Shown here one piece after another: positions 37,028 through 45,046 of a DNA stretch of 64,000 bases. The notes under the pieces are model-generated. The model saw nothing but the letters and a program-made list of their open reading frames with translations. It had not been told where the DNA came from and searched no databases. Origin of the DNA: Polyangiaceae bacterium (GTDB lineage: Bacteria; Myxococcota_A; Polyangia; Polyangiales; Polyangiaceae); contig JAHBVY010000002.1 of assembly GCA_019637265.1 (NCBI GenBank), forward strand, positions 806,001 to 870,000, read 5' to 3'. Each line of letters opens with the position of its first letter. Position 1 is the stretch's first letter. The translations under genes were made by a program, and so were the position numbers.

Positions 37028-37384
37028 CTACTGCCAGAGCGCGTCATCCCACGACGACACATCCCAAACCCCGAGGCTGGAACCACCCACGCCCCCATTG
37101 CCACTCGAGCCCCCCACCCCCGCGCTGCCGCCCGCGCCAGCGCTACCGCCCACGCCGGCACTCGAGCCAGCGCTACCGGCGCTGCCGCCCGCACCGGCGC
37201 TGCCACCGACCCCAGCACTACCGCCCACGCCCGCGCTGCCCCCCAACCCGGCCGTGCCCGCGCTACCACCGACGCCGGCGCTACCACCCGAGCCCGCGCT
37301 ACCGCCGCTAGCTTCGTCGGTCGAGCGCTCCTTCGCTGCGCAGCCGAGCACCAACAAGACCGAAAGCACCAACGCACCCCTCAT
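37028..37384 (-). CDS. Gly-Ser-Ala-repeat lipoprotein
   Basis: The 118-residue product has signal MRGALVLSVLLVLGCAAKE (lipobox VLGC). Residues about 30-100 are (GGSAGVGGSAGA) repeats of disordered linker type, and the end GVWDVSSWDDALWQ is aromatic and acidic. Such lipoproteins are frequent in Polyangia. The start ATG has TAGGCT seven bases upstream, consistent with leaderless transcription. The repeat region is low-complexity at DNA level too. Confidence 0.72.
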   Translation of the reverse strand: MRGALVLSVLLVLGCAAKERSTDEASGGSAGSGGSAGVGGSAGTAGLGGSAGVGGSAGVGGSAGAGGSAGSAGSSAGVGGSAGAGGSAGVGGSSGNGGVGGSSLGVWDVSSWDDALWQ

Positions 37385-37557
37385 GGCAGGGAGCCTACCC
37401 GAAAACCTGACCTCAACGAAACGGGAATCTGCGCCGCCATGCTGGATTCCAATCAAAGACATACTCGTCTGACGCTATTTCAACCGTGAGGTAAAGCCAT
37501 TCAGATGCCCCGAGATTTCGCGCTAAAAATGTGTTCATGTCCAGTTAAGTAGCTAAA

Positions 37558-37586
37558 TTTACTCGTTTATTCATACATTTCATACT
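37558..37586 (+). promoter_or_regulatory. candidate promoter in AT-rich segment
   Basis: TTTACT (37558-37563) and CATACT (37581-37586) are spaced by 17 bases; each matches the consensus at four of six positions. It points towards the structured RNA candidate. Confidence 0.3.
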
Positions 37587-37592
37587 TGAAAC

Positions 37593-37935
37593 GTACTCCA
37601 GGGCGGAGTTGCAATGCCGCGCCGCGCGGTCGTACCGTACCCAGAGCGGCGCGGCTGGTCAGGTAGGGGCGCTAATCCCCAATGAAGTCGCGCGGTTAGC
37701 CGGCTGGTTGGTCCTCATTCCAGGGGCCGTCACAGGCTAGAGCGCCTCCGCGGGAGCCCGCGGCTCAGGGGCGTAACCCATTGAATCCTAGCCCAATCTT
37801 CACTGGCACGGGGCGTGCTTGCGGAGCGCCCAGGTGGCGGCTGAGGCAACTCCCCCCCCCTCCGCCCAGCTGCTGCCGTTTACTCCGCTCCCCGACTCGC
37901 CATCCCCCCCGGGTGAGTTGGGGAGCCCTATTTTT
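37593..37935 (+). ncRNA. candidate structured non-coding RNA
   Basis: The segment has a perfect 10-base stem GCCGCGCCGC/GCGGCGCGGC (37616-37625, 37646-37655), the CCGCGGG/CCCGCGG hairpin, and ends with an 11-pair stem (37888-37898 with 37915-37925, one G-U) followed by CCCTATTTTT. A promoter-like pair precedes it. There is no plus-strand gene upstream that would need this terminator. Stem calls are by eye only. Confidence 0.25.
37888..37935 (+). terminator. terminator-like hairpin with T-run
   Basis: CTCCCCGACTC pairs with GAGTTGGGGAG across a 16-base loop, and ATTTTT follows four bases later. It is oriented on the plus strand, where no coding gene precedes it. Confidence 0.45.
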
Positions 37936-38024
37936 GCCGCCGAACGGTCGGCGTCGATCGCTGAGTGAGCGGTCTTCACGGGGCACCAGAGGTCAGTCGG
38001 CGCACGCTCGCGGAGACGCGGGGT

Positions 38025-38045
38025 GCGGTGCCGTCCAACCCACCC
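38025..38045 (+). repeat. dispersed repeat, GCGGTGCCGTCC module
   Basis: GCGGTGCCGTCCAACC matches the copies at 30580 and 16076; here the C-tract is interrupted (CCCACCC). Confidence 0.6.
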
Positions 38046-38052
38046 CTGCCCG

Positions 38053-38086
38053 AAAACCTGCATGGGGCGAGAACCTGCATGGGGCG
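38053..38086. repeat. 17-base tandem duplication
   Basis: AACCTGCATGGGGCG occurs at 38055 and again at 38072, within units of 17 bases. Confidence 0.85.
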
Positions 38087-38125
38087 AAGCACGCTCCCGA
38101 GGGGCGCATCGTTCCGGGGCCTGAC

Positions 38126-39811
38126 TCAGGGCGTGGGCTCGCGGCGGAAGAGCCACCAGCGCCCTTCGCGCTTCACCAGCTTCACGCTGGGGTCGCCGGC
38201 GAACAGCCGTGAGGGGTCGCCGCCGCGCACCAGGAAGGTGTCGAACCAGGCGCCGTGGGTCTGGTGGCGGTAGCGCTGGGGGGTCCACTCCCAGCGCCGT
38301 GGTACGGGGGGCGGGCGGTGCTCACCCTCGCGGTAACGGATGGGGCTGTGACCGAAGCTGACGAAGTGGAAGCTGAGCCAACCGCCGCGCTCCGCCTGCA
38401 CCCAGGCGGGGAGGTGAAGGTAAGGTGAGCTGACGCGTGGGCTGCCCGAGTGATCGAACACCAAGTAGAGCAGCTTGGGCGCGGGGGGGAGCTCCTGGGT
38501 GATCCGGGTGAAGTCCTCGGTCGTGTGATCGAAGTCGGCGAACTCCTGCGCCACGCCGAGCCCCAAGCGCATGACCGGGTACCCCAGCGCCACCACGAAC
38601 GCCACGCGATACCAAAATCCGCGCGGTAAATCTGGCAACACCGCGAGCGCGATGAAGCAAGCGGTGGTGATCTCGCGCGGGTACACGTACCACCACTCGC
38701 CGATCTCCATCGGGAGCGTCAGGTAGGTGACCAAGTAACCCCCGGTGAGCAAGAGCGGGAGCAGACTCACCCCCAGCCCCCAGAGCCACTCTTGGCGGCT
38801 CCGCCCCTTGAACCGGCGCTGCCAGAGGAACAGCAGCAGCGCCACCGCGCCCAGGACGAGCACGGTTTGGATGATGGAGTCGAAGCGCGCGCGCTCGGCG
38901 GCTTGGTGAGCGCCGCGCGCGGCGGGCAAGAGGTGCCTGTCCCACTCGGCGAGCCGCTCCGGGTGGAAGCCGAGGTCGATCGGCGCGCTGGTGTCCTGCT
39001 TGGGGCGCACCCAGTTCCACCCGATGAGCGCCAAGCTGCCCAAGCCGAACGGCAGCAGCACGGGGCGCACCCGGCGGGTCGCGGGGTACATCACGACGGC
39101 GGTCAGCGCGACTGATAAGAGCGTGAAGGGCAGCCGATAGACGTGGGTGAAGAACACCGCGAAGATGGCGACGCCGAGGGCGATGCTCACGCGGCGCGAG
39201 GGGGCGCTGAGCGCGCGCAGCGCGAGGCCGATGCACATGGCGTAGAGCCCCACGGCGCCGAGGAAATTGAGGAAGCCCCAGTGCGCGAGGTTACTCCAGG
39301 CGAAGGGCAACGCGGCGAGGCCCCACAGCGGGCTCTTCTTCATGCCCCAGAACAAGACGGATAATCCGCATGGCAATAACAGCAGCATGCAGATCGCCAT
39401 CAGCTTGGTGGCGGAGACGATGGACAAGCACAGCGCGAACGCGGCGCCGAGCAGGTACATGGACAGGTAGGGTGTCTCGATGGGGTGCAGGCTGAACTGC
39501 TCGCGGAAGTGGAACTCCGGATCGAGGTAGTGGCGGAAGATGGACGTCTGCGCGGCGTGGAACGGTAAGTCGACCAGCGGCGGGTAGCGGCAGACCCAGA
39601 ACGGATACGCCACCACGTACAGCGTGAGGCTGGTGGCCAGCGCGCCGATGAAGGCCTCCCCGGGGCGCTGCTTCACGGCTCGCATCGCGCTCGCGGCTGC
39701 GCCCACGACGGTGCCCGAGATCCAAGCGCGCGCGCGGGCTGCGGCGCTCGGCTCCTCGCCCGGCGGACGCGCGGATGGGCGCTCTGAGGCCGGCGCGTCG
39801 GGGGCGTCCAT
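38126..39811 (-). CDS. multi-pass membrane protein, GT-C glycosyltransferase-like
   Basis: The 561-residue product has about eleven hydrophobic spans. The first extracytoplasmic loop after span one contains PPLVDLPFHAAQTSIFRHYL with an Asp and His near the membrane, a position used by the catalytic carboxylate of GT-C transferases, but the exact family is not recognised. The last ~110 residues are soluble (LLYLVFDHSGSPRVSSPYLH) and end near HGAWFDTFLVRGGDPSRLF, a segment shared with other membrane sugar-related proteins. It sits beside genes for other membrane glycosyltransferases. The N-terminus is Pro/Ala/Arg-rich. Confidence 0.65.
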   Translation of the reverse strand: MDAPDAPASERPSARPPGEEPSAAARARAWISGTVVGAAASAMRAVKQRPGEAFIGALATSLTLYVVAYPFWVCRYPPLVDLPFHAAQTSIFRHYLDPEFHFREQFSLHPIETPYLSMYLLGAAFALCLSIVSATKLMAICMLLLLPCGLSVLFWGMKKSPLWGLAALPFAWSNLAHWGFLNFLGAVGLYAMCIGLALRALSAPSRRVSIALGVAIFAVFFTHVYRLPFTLLSVALTAVVMYPATRRVRPVLLPFGLGSLALIGWNWVRPKQDTSAPIDLGFHPERLAEWDRHLLPAARGAHQAAERARFDSIIQTVLVLGAVALLLFLWQRRFKGRSRQEWLWGLGVSLLPLLLTGGYLVTYLTLPMEIGEWWYVYPREITTACFIALAVLPDLPRGFWYRVAFVVALGYPVMRLGLGVAQEFADFDHTTEDFTRITQELPPAPKLLYLVFDHSGSPRVSSPYLHLPAWVQAERGGWLSFHFVSFGHSPIRYREGEHRPPPVPRRWEWTPQRYRHQTHGAWFDTFLVRGGDPSRLFAGDPSVKLVKREGRWWLFRREPTP

Positions 39812-39892
39812 GGCTAGGCTTCTACTCTAGGTGCGAAGGGGAGGTCACCTCAGTCGCCTCGGGGCGCGGGCTTGTGGCAGGCTCGGCCCCCG

Positions 39893-40885
39893 ATGAGCCC
39901 GCCCCCCGTTCCTGTCAGCGCCGCACCCGCGGGCTCTTGGCGTGAGCGGCTCCGGCGCGCGACGGACGCGCGAACCTTGGGAGCGCTCGCGGTGCTGGCG
40001 CTCGGCGTCACCGAGGCCTGCGCCGAGCTCACGGTGGAGCATGGAGTGCCGAGCGAAGGCGACTTCGCAGCGCTGGTCGGGCCCCTCTCATCCATCAAAC
40101 AACCTGACGACCTACTGATCGTGGCGCCTGCCTGGCAGGAACCGAACGCGCGCCACGCGTTGGGTGACCAGCTGATGCCGCTCGCTCACGTCGCGCGGCC
40201 GGATGAGTCCGCGTTCCCTCGCGTGGTGGAGATTGGCGCTCAAGGTCAGCGGAGCCCGCTCGTGAGAGACTGGCCGGAGCTCTCCTCAGAGACGGTCGGC
40301 CCGTTCCGGCTGCGAGTGCTCAAGAACCCTGACTATAGGCCGGTGGTGTTCGATTTCGTCGAGGGCCTGGGCCCGGAGCACGCGGAGGTGGGGCTCACCA
40401 CGCCGAACGGGCTCTTGCCTTGCAAGTTCAACCCAGCAGCCCGGGTGACGAGCGGCGGGCTCGGTGGTCCGCCCACCTTCCCAGCGCGCCGCTTCCAGTG
40501 CCAGAGCGCGGAGTGGGTGTTCATGGGCGTCACGGTGATCGACGACAGCAATGAGTACAGCGCGCGGCGCTGCATCTGGGCGCACCCGGGCCCGCTGGGT
40601 CAAATCGGCGTGCGGTATCGCAAGGTGCAGCTCGGGCAGGTGGTGCGCGGCTACGGACAGCTGCCGTGGGTGCACGAGCGGCTGTGGCACGGCGCGCCGA
40701 TCGAGCTCGTGGTGCGCGTGGCTTCGGAGGAGGTGGGCCGCTTCGTCCATCGGGATGGCGACGGCTGGCGGCGCTTCGAGTTCCCGCTGGGAGCGCACGC
40801 AGGCACCGTGGCTGACGTGGAGCTCGAGGTGGTGACGAAGAACCCAGAGAACCGCCACTTCTGTTTCCAGGCGGATACGCGATGA
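39893..40885 (+). CDS. protein of unknown function next to glycosyltransferase gene
   Basis: The 330-residue product has one membrane-type segment near the N-terminus (ARTLGALAVLALGVTEACAEL) and then a soluble beta-rich domain. PDDLLIVAPAWQEPNARHALGDQ and FRLRVLKNPDYRPVVFDFVEGL resemble the periplasmic domains attached to or encoded beside GT-C enzymes. Cysteines at FQCQSAEWV and FCFQAD may pair. Its TGA overlaps the ATG of the next gene by four bases, so it is probably a partner of that glycosyltransferase. GTG 39872 is an alternative start. Confidence 0.65.
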   Translation: MSPPPVPVSAAPAGSWRERLRRATDARTLGALAVLALGVTEACAELTVEHGVPSEGDFAALVGPLSSIKQPDDLLIVAPAWQEPNARHALGDQLMPLAHVARPDESAFPRVVEIGAQGQRSPLVRDWPELSSETVGPFRLRVLKNPDYRPVVFDFVEGLGPEHAEVGLTTPNGLLPCKFNPAARVTSGGLGGPPTFPARRFQCQSAEWVFMGVTVIDDSNEYSARRCIWAHPGPLGQIGVRYRKVQLGQVVRGYGQLPWVHERLWHGAPIELVVRVASEEVGRFVHRDGDGWRRFEFPLGAHAGTVADVELEVVTKNPENRHFCFQADTR

Positions 40886-42732
40886 CCGGCTCGCGGCTCA
40901 GCGCTGGTTCATTTCCCGGCGGAGGCGCGCTGCTCCAGGCCCCCTTCGAGCCCAGCGCCAAAGACAGGCTAGTTGACTGGAGCATCGCGCTGCTGCTGCT
41001 CACGGGCTACGTGTGGCTGCTGCTCGTCACCACGGATAACCTTGGCTACGCGCGCGACGAGGGCTTCTATTTTCAGGCATCGAAGAGCTACGCCCACTGG
41101 TTTCAGCTGCTCCTGAAGGACGGCTCCGCCGCGATGGCGCCGGAGGTGGTGGACAGGTACTGGCGCGCGAACAACGAGCACCCGGCGCTGATCAAGAGCC
41201 TGTTCGCGCTCTCGTATCAGTACCTCTACTTGAAGTTTCAGCTGTTCGCGGAAGAGGGCACCGCCTTCCGTTTCCCCGGCATGGTGCTGAGCGGTGGGGC
41301 GCTCAGCGTGACTTACTTGTGGGCGCGGCGGGTGCTCGGCGTCGGGCTGCTCGGGAGGCTCTCGGCGCTGGCCGCGGCGGTGATGTTGGGGGCGATGCCG
41401 CGCGTGTTCTACCACGCGCACCTGAGCTGCTTCGACATGCCGGTGCTCACCATGTGGCTCGTCACCACCTACGCGTACTGGCGCGCGGCGATGAACGGAC
41501 GCTGGTCAGCGGCGCTGCTGAGCGGCGTGCTGTACGGGCTGCTCCTCAACACCAAGCACAACTCCTGGCTGCTCCCCTTCGCGCTGTTACCCCACCTGTT
41601 CTTGCTGGGCTCCATGCGGCTGTGGGTGCGGCCGCTCACGGGGAGAGCCGGCGCGCTCAAGGCGCTGTTTTGCATGGGCACGCTGGGCCCCCTGGTGTTC
41701 TACGCGGGTTGGCCGTGGATTTGGCGCGACACGATCAAGCGCCTCACGAGCTACGCCCAGTTCCACCTCAAGCACGACTACTACAACATGGAGTTCTTGG
41801 GGCACACCTACTGGGAGCCCCCGATGCCGCGCGGCTACGCGCCGGTGATGACCCTCGCCACCGTGCCCACCATCACCTGGGTGCTGGCGCTCCTGGGCGT
41901 GGTGGTCGCCTTCCGGGGGCCGCTGCTCGGTGTGCTGGCGCGGCTGCGCGGCGCGTCGGCGAGCAGTGATTCGGCAGAGACACTGACGGAGCCTCCTGGG
42001 CAGGATTCGTCAGCCACCGCACCCATCGCGAGCACCGTCGCCATCATCAGGCCCAGCGCCACGCCCGCGCGCCCCACGAGCCACTTGCCCACCTTCACGC
42101 TGTGGGCGCTGTGCGTCCTCATCAGCTACGCCCCGTGGCTCCGGGACAGCACACCCATCTTCGGTGGCACCAAGCACTGGATTCAGGCTTACCCCTTCTT
42201 GTGTTTGTTCGGGGGGTTGGGGCTGTTCGTCACCACACGGCACCTCACGCAGCGCTTCACGGCGGGTCCGGCTCGCGCCGCCGTCATGGCAGCCGCGCTC
42301 GCCTGCGTGCTCACGGCGCCGGTGCTCACCACCTGGCGCTCTCACCCGTGGGGGCTCAGCGCCTACGTGCCGCTCGTCGGCGGCGCGCCCGGCGCGGCCA
42401 CGCTCGGCCTGAACCGCACCTTCTGGGGCTACACCACCGGCTCGGCGGCGGAGTACATCAACCGTGAAGCGCCCCCGGGCGCGCGCATCTTCATCCACGA
42501 CACCGCGCACCCCAGCTGGCAAATGATGGTGAAGGACGGCCGGCTCCGGCGCGATCTGCGCGTGGTGTGGCGCCCCAGCGACTCGGACATCGCGATTTAT
42601 CACCACGAGCCCCACATGCTCCGCGTGGAGTACCAACTGTGGGTAGCCTACCAGACCACGCGCCCCGCCTGGGTAGGCACCCACCACGGAGTCCCCGTGG
42701 TGTGGGTGTACCAGCGAGGGCAGGTGCGCTGA
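40882..42732 (+). CDS. GT-C family (PMT/ArnT-like) membrane glycosyltransferase
   Basis: The 616-residue product has about ten spans and the hallmark first loop NLGYARDEGFYFQASKSYAHW with the catalytic-type Asp-Glu pair, then RYWRANNEHPALIKSL, typical of glycosyltransferase family 39/83. Such enzymes move sugars from polyprenyl-phosphate donors to proteins or lipids outside the membrane. Later NTKHNSWLLPFALLPH and PIFGGTKHWIQAYPFL are conserved in this group. The donor may come from the mannosyltransferase at 48659. Confidence 0.85.
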   Translation: MTGSRLSAGSFPGGGALLQAPFEPSAKDRLVDWSIALLLLTGYVWLLLVTTDNLGYARDEGFYFQASKSYAHWFQLLLKDGSAAMAPEVVDRYWRANNEHPALIKSLFALSYQYLYLKFQLFAEEGTAFRFPGMVLSGGALSVTYLWARRVLGVGLLGRLSALAAAVMLGAMPRVFYHAHLSCFDMPVLTMWLVTTYAYWRAAMNGRWSAALLSGVLYGLLLNTKHNSWLLPFALLPHLFLLGSMRLWVRPLTGRAGALKALFCMGTLGPLVFYAGWPWIWRDTIKRLTSYAQFHLKHDYYNMEFLGHTYWEPPMPRGYAPVMTLATVPTITWVLALLGVVVAFRGPLLGVLARLRGASASSDSAETLTEPPGQDSSATAPIASTVAIIRPSATPARPTSHLPTFTLWALCVLISYAPWLRDSTPIFGGTKHWIQAYPFLCLFGGLGLFVTTRHLTQRFTAGPARAAVMAAALACVLTAPVLTTWRSHPWGLSAYVPLVGGAPGAATLGLNRTFWGYTTGSAAEYINREAPPGARIFIHDTAHPSWQMMVKDGRLRRDLRVVWRPSDSDIAIYHHEPHMLRVEYQLWVAYQTTRPAWVGTHHGVPVVWVYQRGQVR

Positions 42733-42784
42733 ACGTCAGCCATACTGGCGAACGAGCAGGCGCGTGGCAGCGACGCGAGTCGCG

Positions 42785-44881
42785 TCAGGGCTTCTTATCA
42801 GGCGACTTGGCGGCGCTGGGTTGTTTGAGCTCAGCGGCGGTCGGCTCGCCGCCGAGCTCCTTCCACAGCTTGCAGGCGGCGCCGTCCTTCTTTTCTTGGC
42901 AGTTCCGCTGAGCTTCGGTGGTGTAGAACTTCATGCTCTGTTCGTTGGGCGTACCGCCGGCTTTCTTCAATTTGATGCAAGCCTTGACGTCCAGCCCACA
43001 ACGGGAGTCGTAGAACGCCAACAGCTCGGCCTTGTCCTTCGCTTTGAGCAGCAGCGCCTCCAGCTTATCGCAGCTCTGCGCGTCGCCGGCTCGGGTACAC
43101 CCTTGCTTGTAGCTCTCGCGCGCCTTCTCGGGGTTCTTCGCGAGGTTCGGACCACCCTTGGAGTACAGGTCTCCAGCCTTGCCGCAGGCGCCCTTGGCGC
43201 AGCTTCGCAGGTAGACCTCCGCGGCCATGGCGAAGTCCTTCTGTAGGCCGAGGCCCCCTGTTTCATAGGCCTCGCCGAGCTGCAAGCACGCGTCCCAACC
43301 CGCGGCGCCCTTGGCGCAGCCACGCTCGAGCATGGCGCGCGCTCTACCCGGATCGGTGCTCCTGATCATGAGCGCACCTTCGTTACACGCTATGGCGTTG
43401 CGCAGGTCGCACGCGCGCTCGTAGTACCCAAGCGCCTTGCTCTGATCGACGGCGACCCCTTGGCCTTTGGCATACATGCTAGCGATGGCCAGGCAGCCCT
43501 GGCCATCGAGATACCTGCCACCGGCGCACTGCCGCTCGAATGCAGCGATCGCGAGCGCGCCGTCGCGCTTCGCGCCGCTGCCGTCGCGATGCATCACACC
43601 GAGCGCGTTGCACGCGAGCCCGTGACCAAGATCGCACGCGCGCTTGATGTACTCGTAGGTCTTGTCAAGGCTCTTGACCGTATCGGGGACCTCAGGCCCG
43701 TTTGGATCGTACCAGCGGGCGATGGTGAGGCAGGCATAGCTGTCACCGAGGTTGCACGCCTTCGCGACGTACGCGCGCGCCTTCGCAGGCTGCTTGTCGA
43801 TGTTGGCCTTCAGCTGGGCAATGCTGCAGCCCTCCGCGAAGCCAAGCGTGCAGGACTTGTCGAGCAATGCCATGTCAGCCTTCGCGATATCGCGCGGCGG
43901 CTCCTTCACCACTCCGTCAGGCCCGGGCGCCGTCTCGGGGTACAGGGTGAGGTTCAAGCAGCTCTCACCGTTGCCGGCGTCACACGCGGCGCGACACGCT
44001 GCCGCCGGTCCGTAGCGTTTGCAGGCCGGGACCGAGGGCTTGCCGAACGCGCACTTCAAACCGTCCCAGTTCGACCCCGGCGGGCAGGTGCGCTCCTTGG
44101 CCTCCTCCTCGGACGGCTGCTTGCTCTCGCTCTTCTCGGCGACCAACGGCAAGAGCTCGAGACGGGTGAGCGAGCGGCATTCGAGCGGCGGTGAGGTCGC
44201 GTCCGCGGTCGCCTGACGACACGCCTCGAGATCGCCGTCTTTGGCGCTGGTGCTCTTGTCCACCTTGCTGCCACCCTTCGCGCCCACGCTGAAGATCTGC
44301 GCGACCGCGCGCAATTCGCCTTCGGTGCCGGTCGAGAGGGCGAAGGCGCCCACGTAAGTGCCGCGCACGACGTGGGTGGCGCCCTCACAGCTGCCGTTCA
44401 GATCGGCCTGAGTGATCTCGCTGGCGGTGGCGCGCTGCTTGCCGATGGTGACGAGCGCCAAATCCAACGTCGACCCCCGCTTCATGCTGGCGCCAAGCGA
44501 GGCGCCAGCGAGCGGCAGGTTCGCCTCGAGCTCGTCTCTACCGCTCATGCGCACGACGTCTTCTTTGCGGGTGACGCCGGCGAACGTGTAGCCGCCGAGC
44601 GCCGAGCACCCCTTGAGCACCTTGAGCACCTTGCAGTCGTACGCGACCACCGCCACGCCGTCCTTCATCGCGACCTCGAGGTCACTGCGCTCATTGGACT
44701 TCATGTCGACGACCAGCGGCTCGGAGAAGCCGCTGCCGCACGCCTGCACCGAGCTTGGCTCGTCGAGCGCCTCGCCGGCGGTCGCCGCGCTCGGCCGTAC
44801 GGCCTCCCCCACCACACCACCACCACCACCACAGCCCAGCACGGCGGTGACCGCTGCCAACGAAATAAGACTACGAATCAT
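42785..44881 (-). CDS. Sel1-repeat, cysteine-rich lipoprotein
   Basis: The 698-residue product has signal MIRSLISLAAVTAVLGCGGGGG (lipobox VLGC plus poly-Gly). Residues about 290-640 hold Sel1-like repeats with paired cysteines, such as CNLGDSYACLTIARWY, CDLGHGLACNALGVMHRDGSG and CDLRNAIACNEGALM, like the disulfide-bridged Helicobacter cysteine-rich proteins. The N-terminal third is a beta-rich domain without a recognised family. It is probably a periplasmic or surface scaffold. GGAG lies upstream of the ATG. Lys-rich C-terminus. Confidence 0.82.
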   Translation of the reverse strand: MIRSLISLAAVTAVLGCGGGGGVVGEAVRPSAATAGEALDEPSSVQACGSGFSEPLVVDMKSNERSDLEVAMKDGVAVVAYDCKVLKVLKGCSALGGYTFAGVTRKEDVVRMSGRDELEANLPLAGASLGASMKRGSTLDLALVTIGKQRATASEITQADLNGSCEGATHVVRGTYVGAFALSTGTEGELRAVAQIFSVGAKGGSKVDKSTSAKDGDLEACRQATADATSPPLECRSLTRLELLPLVAEKSESKQPSEEEAKERTCPPGSNWDGLKCAFGKPSVPACKRYGPAAACRAACDAGNGESCLNLTLYPETAPGPDGVVKEPPRDIAKADMALLDKSCTLGFAEGCSIAQLKANIDKQPAKARAYVAKACNLGDSYACLTIARWYDPNGPEVPDTVKSLDKTYEYIKRACDLGHGLACNALGVMHRDGSGAKRDGALAIAAFERQCAGGRYLDGQGCLAIASMYAKGQGVAVDQSKALGYYERACDLRNAIACNEGALMIRSTDPGRARAMLERGCAKGAAGWDACLQLGEAYETGGLGLQKDFAMAAEVYLRSCAKGACGKAGDLYSKGGPNLAKNPEKARESYKQGCTRAGDAQSCDKLEALLLKAKDKAELLAFYDSRCGLDVKACIKLKKAGGTPNEQSMKFYTTEAQRNCQEKKDGAACKLWKELGGEPTAAELKQPSAAKSPDKKP

Positions 44882-45046
44882 CAGTTACTTCTCCAGAATC
44901 TAGGGTGTCTCGTCGACGTGCAGATGGAAGGTGTGCTGACGTTTTACTGCTCCCGAAGCCACCCTCATGAATCCACCGACCCCCGAAACCGACTCCAATG
45001 CACCTTCCCACTCCAAACCGCGATCTCATGCATCCCCCAAGCACCC

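Larger units (their letters stand above)
37385..38125. other. repeat-rich gene-free region, AT-rich at its left part
   Basis: Bases about 37471-37600 are unusually AT-rich for this genome. Further right are a possible structured RNA (see 37593-37935), a GTAGGGGCG element at 37663, a CCGCGGG/CCCGCGG hairpin at 37748-37763, the repeat copy at 38025 and a 17-base tandem duplication at 38053. No protein gene is seen. Confidence 0.5.
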
